Origin: Anaerostipes hadrus ATCC 29173 = JCM 17467
GTDB taxonomy: Bacteria; Bacillota; Clostridia; Lachnospirales; Lachnospiraceae
Assembly: GCF_030296915.1 (NCBI RefSeq)
Contig: NZ_AP028031.1
Span: 759,001 to 823,000, forward strand
Length of the DNA stretch: 64,000 nucleotides
Direction of reading: 5' to 3'
Shown: positions 51,019-58,992 of the stretch, one piece after another
Numbering within the stretch: the stretch's first letter is position 1
Layout of the letters: each line of letters opens with the position of its first letter
Position numbers and translations under genes: made by a program
Notes under the pieces: generated by a model
What the model saw: only the letters and a program-made list of their open reading frames with translations
Told to the model about the DNA's origin: nothing
Database searches by the model: none

Positions 51019-52041
51019 ATGAAAATATTAGTAACCGGTGGAGCCGGATTTATCGGTGGAAACTTTGTTCATCATATGGTAAACAAATATCCTGATTACG
51101 AGATCGTAAACTTGGATTTATTAACATATGCAGGAAACCTTGAAACATTAAAACCAGTGGAAGACAAACCAAATTACAAATTTGTCAAAGGTGATATCGC
51201 AGACCGTGAATTTATCATGGATTTATTTGAAAAAGAAAAATTCGATATCGTTGTAAACTTCGCAGCAGAAAGCCATGTAGACCGTTCTATTGAAGATCCA
51301 TCTATTTTTGTAAAAACAAATGTAGAAGGGACAGTCGTACTGTTAGATGCAGCAAAGAAATACGGTGTAAAACGTTACCATCAGGTATCTACAGATGAAG
51401 TATACGGAGATCTTCCATTAGATCGCCCAGATTTATTCTTCACAGAGACAACACCACTGCACACATCAAGCCCATACAGCAGTTCCAAAGCAAGTGCAGA
51501 CTTATTTGTATTAGCTTACCACAGAACATTTGGACTTCCAGTGACGATCTCAAGATGCTCAAACAACTACGGACCATATCATTTCCCAGAGAAGCTGATT
51601 CCACTAATGATCAGCCGTGCCTTAGCAGACGAAGAACTTCCAGTCTATGGAAAAGGTGAAAATGTCCGTGACTGGTTACACGTATCTGACCACTGCGAAG
51701 CTATTGACCTGATCATCCACAAAGGAAAAGTCGGGGAAGTTTACAACGTAGGTGGACATAACGAACGTACTAACTTAGAAGTTGTAAAGACAATCTTAAA
51801 AGCGTTAGACAAACCAGAAAGCCTGATCAAATTCGTAACAGACCGTCCAGGACATGACATGCGTTATGCGATCGATCCAACAAAACTAGAGACAGAACTT
51901 GGATGGGAACCAAAATATAACTTTGACACAGGAATTGCACAGACAATCGAATGGTACTTAAATAACAAAGAATGGTGGCAGAACATTTTATCTGGAGAGT
52001 ATGCAAACTATTTCGATAAGATGTACGGAAACCGCTTATAG
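51019..52041 (+). CDS. rfbB: dTDP-glucose 4,6-dehydratase
   Basis: The 340-residue SDR enzyme has VTGGAGFIGGNFVHHMV (NAD loop), FAAESHVDRSI, the active site STDEVYGDL with D-E pair, and YSSSKASADLFV with Tyr and Lys. RDWLHVSDHCEAIDLI completes the family pattern. It produces dTDP-4-keto-6-deoxyglucose. It is the last of the four rhamnose genes. Confidence 0.95.
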   Translation: MKILVTGGAGFIGGNFVHHMVNKYPDYEIVNLDLLTYAGNLETLKPVEDKPNYKFVKGDIADREFIMDLFEKEKFDIVVNFAAESHVDRSIEDPSIFVKTNVEGTVVLLDAAKKYGVKRYHQVSTDEVYGDLPLDRPDLFFTETTPLHTSSPYSSSKASADLFVLAYHRTFGLPVTISRCSNNYGPYHFPEKLIPLMISRALADEELPVYGKGENVRDWLHVSDHCEAIDLIIHKGKVGEVYNVGGHNERTNLEVVKTILKALDKPESLIKFVTDRPGHDMRYAIDPTKLETELGWEPKYNFDTGIAQTIEWYLNNKEWWQNILSGEYANYFDKMYGNRL

Positions 52042-52049
52042 GAGTCTGT

Positions 52050-52547
52050 ATGAGAGTACAGAAACAGACAAAACGAGTGTTATACTGGGGGATAACACTC
52101 GTTTTGATGATTTTGATTTTTTCATTTTCTGCAAAGAACGGCACATCCTCAGCAGGGATGAGTATCGGATATGCGAAAGAACTTGCAAGGATCCTAAGCT
52201 TTCTTGGATTTTTCCAGATTCATTCTAATGCTGATCTTATGATGCATGCAGAAGCGGTGCATACGTTTGTTAGAAAAACAGCACATTTTACGGAATATGC
52301 AGTACTTGGATTCTTTACTTATAAGGCGGTGTCATGTGATGTGCTAGATCGAAAGAAAGCAGTATTGACCGCACAGTTGATTTCTACAGGATATGCATCA
52401 ACAGATGAGATTCATCAGATGTTTGTTCCAGGACGAGAAGGAAAAGTATTTGATGTGATGATCGATAGCTGTGGGGCGTTTTGTGGAATTATGGTATCTT
52501 TGATCACGCAGAAATTGATAGAGAAAAAGAAAGGAAATCAGATTTAA
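52050..52547 (+). CDS. VanZ-like family membrane protein
   Basis: The 165-residue protein has an N-terminal helix (VLYWGITLVLMILIFSFSA), then VRKTAHFTEYAVLGFF and STDEIHQMFVPGREGKVFDVMID, the VanZ-family hallmarks (x-K-x-x-H-x-x-E-Y and D-E-x-x-Q-x-x-x-x-x-R-x-x-x-x-x-D). It lies 8 bases after rfbB in the rhamnose operon and may influence envelope glycopolymers; its role is not known. Confidence 0.85.
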   Translation: MRVQKQTKRVLYWGITLVLMILIFSFSAKNGTSSAGMSIGYAKELARILSFLGFFQIHSNADLMMHAEAVHTFVRKTAHFTEYAVLGFFTYKAVSCDVLDRKKAVLTAQLISTGYASTDEIHQMFVPGREGKVFDVMIDSCGAFCGIMVSLITQKLIEKKKGNQI

Positions 52548-52570
52548 GATGTCTGATTTCCTTTCTTTTT
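52529..52570. terminator. bidirectional terminator
   Basis: GAAAGGAAATCAGA (52529-52542) pairs with TCTGATTTCCTTTC (52552-52565), followed by TTTTT. It sits at the end of the rfb operon, overlapping the VanZ stop, and faces the minus-strand bla-type operon. Confidence 0.88.
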
Positions 52571-52578
52571 CATGCTCA

Positions 52579-52827
52579 CTAAGCTGGAATCCAATTCCCG
52601 ATCCATTTTTTTGTTGTTTTGTTATATTTTCTTTTGTATAATTTCCCGTTCATAGTCTTATATTTCCAAACGATGACATCGCCGCTGTATACAGAGGAAT
52701 CTTCTTCTGAAACAGCAATGGAAGGTTCGCTTGAGGTATTTTGGGCTGAGACGATTGAACCAGAAAATACACCAATAGAGATAAAACTAAGTAAAAATAG
52801 AAAAATAAATTTATTTAATGTTTTCAT
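52579..52827 (-). CDS. small secreted protein, 82 aa
   Basis: ATG 52827 is behind AAGGAGG. A signal peptide (TLNKFIFLFLLSFISIGVF, cleaved after about VSA) leads a mature part of about 53 residues with acidic (SEEDSS) and then basic aromatic stretches (YKRKYNKTTKKWIGNWIPA). Its start overlaps the 3' end of the M56 peptidase gene by 17 bases, so the two are coupled. No known family is recognised; it may be an extracellular partner or modulator of the sensor. Confidence 0.6.
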   Translation of the reverse strand: MKTLNKFIFLFLLSFISIGVFSGSIVSAQNTSSEPSIAVSEEDSSVYSGDVIVWKYKTMNGKLYKRKYNKTTKKWIGNWIPA

Positions 52828-53983
52828 AAAATTTCGTAGCCTCCTTTTTGCTAGAATATATTTTAGGACTTTTATAATCTTCAGGGTTTTCAATGATTCC
52901 TGTATTTATAAAAGCATCTTCATGTTTGACATATAAATCATAGCCCTTTCCATCTTTTCGCTTTATATAAAAAGAATTACTGCTGTCAGGTTTATCAAAA
53001 ATAACAGTGCCATCATTGTCATAGTTTGGAGCTGGCGAACTTGGCTGAAAGATAAAGCACAGCGAAAGGGTGAACAATAAAGAAATAGATCCAATATGTA
53101 TAAATTGTGAAAATAAATTTCTGCGAATCTTTGGACTATCATTGATAAGATCGCATCTTTTTTCAATGTTTAAAATCGTACCTTCCTGAAAATGCAGTGT
53201 TGGAAGGGTGTGGAACGTATGAGTCTGTTTGGAAGTATTGAGAAGACTTAACATATAATTTGTTCTTGTAAGTTCATCTCTGTCTTTGGTAAGTCGGATA
53301 TCATTTGCATATTCCGCAGTATCTTTGATCAGACGGCGAATCATATAAGAAAGAGGATTCCACCAGTAGATACATACAACGAGTTCCCAGAAAAAAATCT
53401 TCCATAAGTCATTGTGTAGATAATGATTGAGTTCATGCATAAAAATAAAACGCAGATCCTGATCACTGTATTCTCTGTCAGGAAGAAGGATCACTGGATG
53501 GATCAGACCAGAAATTGCAGGACTAGAAAGGCCAGGCACCTGATAGATTAAAATCTGCTTCGTACAATGATATTCTTCCAAAATATCAGAAAAGATTCTT
53601 AATATTCTTATGTCATCGAGAGGGTCTAACTGATGAAGTAAATGACGATAGCGAACAAGTTTATAGAAATATAAAGCAAGTCTTAAACAACTTCCAAAGC
53701 AAAAAATGATCACAAGGATTGTTAGAAATTCCACAGATAAAATCTTCACCCTTAAAAGATTAAAAAGAAAAGGAAGAATTTTATGGGATTCAACATTTGC
53801 TGCAAAATGAAAATTCCAAGGCAAAAGCATACGGATCGTGACAACTCCGACAGCAAGATAAATCACAAAGGTTCCGTTTCTTAAGATAAATCGTTTGCTT
53901 CTGCAAAATACATAAAGATAAAGCATCATCAGACTGCCAAAAAGACAGCAACTAAATACGGAACCATAATTCGCAGGTGTCAT
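52811..53983 (-). CDS. M56-family (BlaR1-like) membrane metallopeptidase
   Basis: The 390-residue protein has four hydrophobic segments and the zinc motif FMHELNHYLHNDLW (HExxH form) on the cytoplasmic side, as in BlaR1/MecR1. After the last helix there is only a short outer tail of about 75 residues in place of the penicillin-binding sensor domain, so it responds to another signal. It would cleave the BlaI-type repressor encoded just upstream. One base separates the two. Confidence 0.82.
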   Translation of the reverse strand: MTPANYGSVFSCCLFGSLMMLYLYVFCRSKRFILRNGTFVIYLAVGVVTIRMLLPWNFHFAANVESHKILPFLFNLLRVKILSVEFLTILVIIFCFGSCLRLALYFYKLVRYRHLLHQLDPLDDIRILRIFSDILEEYHCTKQILIYQVPGLSSPAISGLIHPVILLPDREYSDQDLRFIFMHELNHYLHNDLWKIFFWELVVCIYWWNPLSYMIRRLIKDTAEYANDIRLTKDRDELTRTNYMLSLLNTSKQTHTFHTLPTLHFQEGTILNIEKRCDLINDSPKIRRNLFSQFIHIGSISLLFTLSLCFIFQPSSPAPNYDNDGTVIFDKPDSSNSFYIKRKDGKGYDLYVKHEDAFINTGIIENPEDYKSPKIYSSKKEATKFYENIK

Positions 53984-53984
53984 A

Positions 53985-54371
53985 TCAAGACTTCCTTTCT
54001 AGAATTTTCTTACGTTCCTCTAATTTCTCCTGTAAACGTTCAATCACTTTAATATCATTTTCAGACTCCACATATTGAAGAAGTATATTAGAAGATAAAA
54101 GATCTTCCAGCACTCCGTTGATATTCTCAGAAGCATAATCTTCAGAGGAAACAACAGGAATATAACGTCTGGTTAAAACCTTACCACTATATACAATGTC
54201 GGAAACTTCAATATAGTTTTTCTTAAGTAGAGAACGCAATGCAGATTGAACGGAATTCAGATTCAGTGAAGGATCAAGCTGAACAAAATCAGAAGCAATC
54301 ATAGGCTCTTTTTTGTCCCATAATGTTTTCATGATATTTAATTGTGATGGTGTTAGTTTTTTGTATTTCAT
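53985..54371 (-). CDS. BlaI/MecI-family repressor
   Basis: The 128-residue winged-helix protein begins LTPSQLNIMKTLWDKKEP and has the recognition segment LNLNSVQSALRSLLKKNYIEV, then the BlaI wing and a charged helix to the end. It should bind dyads before its gene and be released by cleavage by the M56 protein. A perfect 17-bp inverted repeat lies upstream of its start, overlapping both divergent promoters. Confidence 0.85.
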   Translation of the reverse strand: MKYKKLTPSQLNIMKTLWDKKEPMIASDFVQLDPSLNLNSVQSALRSLLKKNYIEVSDIVYSGKVLTRRYIPVVSSEDYASENINGVLEDLLSSNILLQYVESENDIKVIERLQEKLEERKKILERKS

Positions 54372-54393
54372 AAATTATCAACTCCTTGAGTTT

Positions 54394-54422
54394 ATTTTAT
54401 ATGAATATATTTATATTTTCAA
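54394..54422 (-). promoter_or_regulatory. promoter of the BlaI/M56 operon
   Basis: On the minus strand TTGAAA (54422-54417), a 17-bp spacer and TAAAAT (54399-54394). Its -35 box lies inside the left arm of the inverted repeat. Confidence 0.7.
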
Positions 54423-54477
54423 CAACTATTTTGAATTGAAAAAAATAAATGTTTTAAATTAAAATAGTTGTTGAAAA
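54416..54477. promoter_or_regulatory. perfect 17-bp inverted repeat between divergent promoters
   Basis: TTTTCAACAACTATTTT (54416-54432) and its exact complement (54461-54477) flank a 28-bp AT-rich spacer. Each arm covers the -35 region of one of two divergent promoters. Likely the BlaI-type operator set. Confidence 0.75.
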
Positions 54478-54499
54478 AAGAATCATAATATAGTAGAAT
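54471..54499 (+). promoter_or_regulatory. divergent promoter towards the amidase
   Basis: TTGAAA (54471-54476), a 17-bp spacer and TAGAAT (54494-54499). The -35 box begins in the right arm of the inverted repeat. Confidence 0.65.
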
Positions 54500-54536
54500 A
54501 GAAAACGAAGATAATAAATATTGATACATGGTAGGT

Positions 54537-54576
54537 GGGGTATTATTAAATTTGTAATAATACCCCTAAATTTTTT
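54537..54576 (+). terminator. terminator in the amidase leader
   Basis: A perfect 12-bp stem (GGGGTATTATTA with TAATAATACCCC, 54537-54548/54555-54566) is followed by TAAATTTTTTG. It lies 120 bases before the amidase start, so the divergent promoter would make a short RNA or be attenuated here. Confidence 0.8.
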
Positions 54577-54697
54577 GTCAAGTAATAGGTCATATTTTCA
54601 ATAAAACTCTCTATCATCAGGTTATCTACTACCAATATAACACAAAACATGGAGAAATGAATAGTCTGATAGAAGAAAGAAATACAGGGAAAATAAT

Positions 54698-55459
54698 ATG
54701 GCAGGAGTAATTTTAGATGCTGGTCACGGCGGTTATGATAATGGAGCCCAGTATGATGGAAGAAAGGAAAAAGACGACAATCTAAGACTGACACTCGCAG
54801 TCGGTCAGATTTTAGAGCAAAATGGCGTTCCAGTATCCTACACAAGACAAAGTGATATCTACCAGTCACCATCTGAAAAAGCAAGGCTTGGGAATGAAAG
54901 TGGAGCTGATTATTTTATCTCATTTCATAGAAATGCAAGTCCAAATGCGAATGAATATCAAGGCGTTGAAACACTGGTATTTGATGATCAGGGGATCAAA
55001 GCAGAGATGGCAAGAAATGTAAATGCGAACTTAGAACAAGTAGGATTTCGTAATATTGGAGTTAAAGAGCGCCCGAATCTTACTGTATTAAGAAGAACAA
55101 AGATTCCTGCGATCTTGATCGAGGCAGGTTTTTTAAATTCAGATCAGGACAACGAAAGATTTGATGAGAAATTTCAAGAGATCGCACAAGCGATCGCAGA
55201 TGGAATTATGGAAACGATCGGAGATGAAAATGAAGCTCTGAAGGGAATCTATCGTGTCCAGATTGGTTTATACCGTAATTTTTCTAATGCACAGTATGTT
55301 CTGAATCGTGCGGTTGCAGATGGATACGAGGGGAATATCGTTTATAAGGATCCTTATTATGCAGTTCAGATTGGGGAATATAATACGCTTGATGAAGCAG
55401 TAAGATTGGAAAATGAATTGAAGAAAAAAGGCTATGATACACTTGTTATCAAGGAATGA
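54698..55459 (+). CDS. N-acetylmuramoyl-L-alanine amidase with SPOR-like tail
   Basis: The 253-residue protein has an Amidase_3 domain with zinc and catalytic residues in ILDAGHGGYDNGA (His), an ISFHRNASPN (His) motif and ILIEAGFLN (Glu). A C-terminal SPOR-like domain begins at about residue 180 (YRVQIGLYRNFSNAQYVL, then YYAVQIGEY). It cleaves the peptide stem from glycan in peptidoglycan. No signal peptide is visible at the N terminus, so export is by another route or it is used in a compartment such as the sporulating cell. Confidence 0.88.
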   Translation: MAGVILDAGHGGYDNGAQYDGRKEKDDNLRLTLAVGQILEQNGVPVSYTRQSDIYQSPSEKARLGNESGADYFISFHRNASPNANEYQGVETLVFDDQGIKAEMARNVNANLEQVGFRNIGVKERPNLTVLRRTKIPAILIEAGFLNSDQDNERFDEKFQEIAQAIADGIMETIGDENEALKGIYRVQIGLYRNFSNAQYVLNRAVADGYEGNIVYKDPYYAVQIGEYNTLDEAVRLENELKKKGYDTLVIKE

Positions 55460-55483
55460 TCTTAATTTAAGAAAAACACACAT

Positions 55484-55536
55484 ACTGCAAGGTGCGCAGC
55501 CAATAGAGATTGTAAAAGATGGCACGCACCGGCAGT
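55484..55536 (+). other. imperfect hairpin after the amidase
   Basis: ACTGC..GGTGCG..GCC pairs with GGC.CGCACC.GCAGT (55484-55536). There is no strong U-run, though AAAAAAG follows; it may stabilise or end the amidase mRNA. Confidence 0.4.
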
Positions 55537-55593
55537 AAAAAAGTATCACAATATCCATTGTAAAAAATATAAAAAGAAAAAGCTAAAAAAGGC

Positions 55594-55622
55594 TTGACTT
55601 TTGTATAAAATGCTGATAAGAT
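55594..55622 (+). promoter_or_regulatory. promoter of the Glc/GlcNAc PTS operon
   Basis: TTGACT (55594-55599), a 17-bp spacer and TAAGAT (55617-55622) lie upstream of a RAT/terminator switch. Confidence 0.75.
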
Positions 55623-55669
55623 AAAAGCAACTTAAGAAAATAAAGTGACTTAAATGATATGAATATTGA

Positions 55670-55698
55670 GGATTGTCACTGGTAATGCAGGCAAAACC
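55670..55698 (+). promoter_or_regulatory. RAT (ribonucleic antiterminator) site
   Basis: The 29-base site (GGATTGTCACTGGTAATGCA, then GGCAAAACC) is very close to the LicT/SacY RAT consensus. Its last six bases overlap the first arm of the next terminator, so binding of the antiterminator would prevent it. Confidence 0.88.
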
Positions 55699-55761
55699 GG
55701 ATTTTATAAGTGTGAAAGTGTTGACTTTCATATTTATAAAATGTGGTTTTCTTTTTATTTT
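55693..55761 (+). terminator. conditional terminator of the PTS operon
   Basis: A long stem (55693-55718 with 55725-55750, starting AAAACCGGATTTTATAA) is followed by CTTTTTATTTT. It overlaps the RAT and is the off state of the switch. Confidence 0.88.
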
Positions 55762-55823
55762 AAAATAAAACATATAATATATATACTAGAAGAAAAGCTT
55801 CCAATGATCATGGAGAGAAGATT

Positions 55824-56681
55824 ATGAAAATAGATAAGGTAATGAACAACAACGTAGTAAGCAGCATCGATGAAGATGGACAGGAAATCATTGTTGTTGG
55901 AACAGGAATTGGATTTCAGGGGAAGGAAGGAAAAGTAGTTGATGAGAAGAAGATTCAGAAGATCTTTCGATTAGAAGATCCGAAGATGATCCGGAAATTA
56001 AAAGAGATCTTACAAGATCTTCCGATGGAACAATTTGAGATTTCAACAGCGATCATAGAACATGCAAAGCAAAGTTTAGGAACAGAATTAAACGAGAATA
56101 TTTATGTGACATTAACAGATCATATTCATTTTGCGATTCAGCGATATGAAGATCATATGAATTTTCCAAACCCGATGCTTAGGGAAGTAAGATTATTTTA
56201 TGAGAAAGAATTTGCACTTGGAGAATACGCATTAGGAATGATCAAACAGCGATTGAATATATCACTCCCATTAGATGATGCGGCATCCATTGCTTTACAC
56301 ATCGTGAGTGCAGAATTTGATACAAGAGTCAAAGATACTTTAAAGATCACTGAATTTTTAGAAGATGTTATGGAACAGATAAAGAACTACTTCCATTTGG
56401 AGATCGATACCCAGTCATTGAGTTATGAACGGTTTATCACACATTTGAAGTTTTTATCCAGAAAGTTATTTGCGTCAGAACGAATGGATGATATGAACAA
56501 TGATGTACAGGAGATGATCCAGAAGATCTGTCCGGAAGAATATCAGTGTGCAGGATATATTAAGACTTTTATTAAAGAAAGATACAAAAAAGATATGACA
56601 TCAGCAGAAGTTGCATATTTAACGATGCATATCGAGAGGATCAGAAAAAGCAGTATAGAAAAAGGAGAAGAAGATGTTTGA
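55824..56681 (+). CDS. BglG/GlcT-type transcriptional antiterminator
   Basis: The 285-residue protein begins with a short RNA-binding CAT domain (KVMNNNVVSSIDEDGQEII, GTGIGFQ, residues 5-30) followed by two PRD domains with conserved His. When its PRDs are appropriately phosphorylated, it binds the RAT 130 bases upstream of its own gene and permits transcription of the operon. This forms a positive autoregulatory loop. The following IIA gene overlaps by 8 bases. Confidence 0.9.
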   Translation: MKIDKVMNNNVVSSIDEDGQEIIVVGTGIGFQGKEGKVVDEKKIQKIFRLEDPKMIRKLKEILQDLPMEQFEISTAIIEHAKQSLGTELNENIYVTLTDHIHFAIQRYEDHMNFPNPMLREVRLFYEKEFALGEYALGMIKQRLNISLPLDDAASIALHIVSAEFDTRVKDTLKITEFLEDVMEQIKNYFHLEIDTQSLSYERFITHLKFLSRKLFASERMDDMNNDVQEMIQKICPEEYQCAGYIKTFIKERYKKDMTSAEVAYLTMHIERIRKSSIEKGEEDV

Positions 56682-57171
56682 TTCATTAAAGAAGATGTTT
56701 GAGAAGAACGCAAAGACAATTTCATTAAAAGCAGTAGAAGATGGGAGAACAATCCCAATGGACGAAGTCAATGATCAGACATTCGCTCAGGAATTATTAG
56801 GACCAGGAATCGCAATTGTTCCATCCAATGGAACAGTCGTTTCTCCGATCAATGGAACGATCGCCACGGTAATGGATACAAAACATGCAGTCTGTATTCA
56901 GGGAGAAGACGGATTAGAGCTGATCGTTCATGCAGGACTTGATACCGTGGAATTAAATGGAAAGTACTATCAGACATATAAAGAAATTGGAGATCAGGTA
57001 AAGGCAGGAGACGTTTTGTTGGAATTTGATCTTGAAGAGATTACAAAGGCGGGATATGACGTCACAACGCCGATCGTAATAACGAACTTAGGTGATTATA
57101 AGATCACGAAGTGTTTGACAGGACAACAAGTAAAAGCAGGGGAAGAGGTGATACAGTTAACAAAACAATAA
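56674..57171 (+). CDS. PTS EIIA component, glucose type
   Basis: The 165-residue protein has the EIIA-Glc fold: AIVPSNGTVVSPINGTIATV, then H71 in DTKHAVCI and the phosphorylated H86 in LIVHAGLDTVEL. It donates phosphate to the IICB protein encoded downstream. GAGAAGAAG in the previous gene's end is the ribosome site. Confidence 0.9.
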   Translation: MFDSLKKMFEKNAKTISLKAVEDGRTIPMDEVNDQTFAQELLGPGIAIVPSNGTVVSPINGTIATVMDTKHAVCIQGEDGLELIVHAGLDTVELNGKYYQTYKEIGDQVKAGDVLLEFDLEEITKAGYDVTTPIVITNLGDYKITKCLTGQQVKAGEEVIQLTKQ

Positions 57172-57244
57172 CAAAGATGAGTAACTAAAAGAGAAGGAAA
57201 AGAACATGAAAAACTTAAAGTAAAAATGAAAGGGGACAATCTAT

Positions 57245-58711
57245 ATGAAATTTTTACAAAAATTAGGAAAAGCGTTAATGCTTCCAGTAGCATGCTTGCC
57301 AATCTGTGGTATTTTAATGGGAATCGGATATGCACTGTGTCCTGCAACCATGCAGGGTGGTGATATCACAGGTATTGGAAACCAGATCGGATTCTTCCTT
57401 GTAAAGGCAGGGGGAGCATTGATCGACAACATGGCATTACTGTTTGTTATCGGTGTCGGTGTTGGTATGGCAGAAAAACATGATGGAACGGGTGGCCTGG
57501 CAGCTTTAGCATCATGGCTGATGATCACAAATTTGTTATCTACAGCAGTAGTAACAACAATCATGCCATCTATTGCAAAGAATGCAGATGCAACACTTGC
57601 ATTTGATAAGATTTCCAATCCATTTATTGGTATCTTAGCCGGTGTGATCGGATCTATGTGTTATAACAAATTCAAAGATACTAAATTACCAGATTGGTTA
57701 TCATTCTTTAGTGGTAAACGTTGCGTAGCAATTATCGCTGGTGTTGTATCTATCATTGTATCAGTTGTATTACTGTTTGTATGGCCAGTTGTATTTACAG
57801 CATTGATCACAGTTGGTCAGTCTATTGCCAAGATGGGAGCTGTTGGAGCTGGTATTTATGCATTCTTAAACCGTCTGTTGATCCCAACAGGATTACATCA
57901 TGCATTGAACAATGTATTCTGGTTTGACACGATTGGACTCGGAGATTTAACTCATTTCTGGGCAGGAGAAACATCTAAGAATGTATCATGGAGCCTTGGA
58001 ATGTACATGTCAGGATTCTTCCCATGTATGATGTTCGGTATTCCAGGAGCAGCATTAGCAATGATCCAGACAGCAAAGAGTAACAAGAAAAAGATTGCCA
58101 TCGGTTTAGTAGGATCCGCAGCTCTTTGTGCATTTGTCTGTGGTGTAACAGAACCATTTGAATTCGGATTTATGTTCTTAGCACCAGGTTTATATGTTAT
58201 CTACGCAATCCTTTACGGAATCTTTACAACGATCACAACACTGGTAGGATTCAGAGCAGGATTTAGTTTCTCAGCAGGAGCAACTGACCTTGTATTCTCA
58301 TCTTCCTTACCAGCAGCACAGAAGACATGGATGATCATTCCTTTAGGAATCGCAGCATTTATCGTATTCTATGTAGTATTCCGTATCGCGATCACGAAAT
58401 TTGATCTGAAAACACCAGGTCGTGAAGATGATGATCTTGATGAAGAAAATATTACATTAGCCAATGATGATTTTACAGCAATGGCAGCAGTCATCCTTGA
58501 AGGATTAGGCGGAAGTGCCAATGTTAAGAGTATTGATAATTGCATCACAAGACTTCGTCTGGAAATCAATGATGATAACAAAATAGATGAAGCGAAGATC
58601 AAATCCTCAGGAGCAGCAGGAATCATTCGTCCAGGAAAAGGTAACATTCAGGTTATCATTGGACCAAAAGTTCAGTTTGTTGCAGATGAGATGGAAAAAT
58701 TATGTAAATAA
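57245..58711 (+). CDS. PTS EIICB component, glucose/N-acetylglucosamine type
   Basis: The 488-residue permease has an EIIC domain (about residues 1-390) with TMLPVACLPICG-like N terminus and the typical GLHHALNNVFWFDTI, and a C-terminal EIIB with the phosphocysteine C433 in DNCITRLRLE. The MKFLQKLGKALMLPVA start, and nagA downstream, favour N-acetylglucosamine or glucose as the substrate. The 73 bases before it include a five-codon reading frame behind AGAAGGAAAAG, possibly translational regulation. Confidence 0.87.
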   Translation: MKFLQKLGKALMLPVACLPICGILMGIGYALCPATMQGGDITGIGNQIGFFLVKAGGALIDNMALLFVIGVGVGMAEKHDGTGGLAALASWLMITNLLSTAVVTTIMPSIAKNADATLAFDKISNPFIGILAGVIGSMCYNKFKDTKLPDWLSFFSGKRCVAIIAGVVSIIVSVVLLFVWPVVFTALITVGQSIAKMGAVGAGIYAFLNRLLIPTGLHHALNNVFWFDTIGLGDLTHFWAGETSKNVSWSLGMYMSGFFPCMMFGIPGAALAMIQTAKSNKKKIAIGLVGSAALCAFVCGVTEPFEFGFMFLAPGLYVIYAILYGIFTTITTLVGFRAGFSFSAGATDLVFSSSLPAAQKTWMIIPLGIAAFIVFYVVFRIAITKFDLKTPGREDDDLDEENITLANDDFTAMAAVILEGLGGSANVKSIDNCITRLRLEINDDNKIDEAKIKSSGAAGIIRPGKGNIQVIIGPKVQFVADEMEKLCK

Positions 58712-58740
58712 GCCTTTATTGTTATTCATAGTTTTCTCCG

Positions 58741-58771
58741 AAAACGGGCCGGTGATATGCCGGCTCGTTTT
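58741..58771 (+). terminator. terminator of the PTS operon
   Basis: AAAACG-GCCGG pairs with CCGGC-CGTTTT across a small loop, with a short T-rich tail (58741-58771). Confidence 0.7.
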
Positions 58772-58886
58772 GTGTTGATAATTGACAGTGACAGAATGGT
58801 CTTGCAGGAGATGATTATTAACTTGAAAGTACATTCAAAAATATGATCAAACAAAAATGCACCGTGAAGGAAGAATCAGTTTCAGT

Positions 58887-58914
58887 AAAACAGGGCAAAA
58901 AAGCCCTGTTTTAT
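58887..58914 (+). terminator. intrinsic terminator before nagA
   Basis: AAAACAGGGC pairs perfectly with GCCCTGTTTT (58903-58912), loop AAAAAA. No gene ends right before it, so it may end a short RNA from the preceding intergenic stretch or read-through of the PTS operon. Confidence 0.75.
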
Positions 58915-58943
58915 TTGATTGTATAGTATCAGACTGCTAAAAT
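58915..58943 (+). promoter_or_regulatory. nagA promoter
   Basis: TTGATT (58915-58920), a 17-bp spacer and TAAAAT (58938-58943) lie directly after the terminator and 50 bases before nagA. Confidence 0.65.
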
Positions 58944-58992
58944 AGAATCAGAAAGAACAATACAAATGGGTAACGGAAATCGAGGTAATATA

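Noticed and set aside
52811..54371. Beta-lactam resistance system
   Set aside because: The repressor and peptidase resemble BlaI/BlaR1, but no penicillin-binding sensor domain and no beta-lactamase gene are present.
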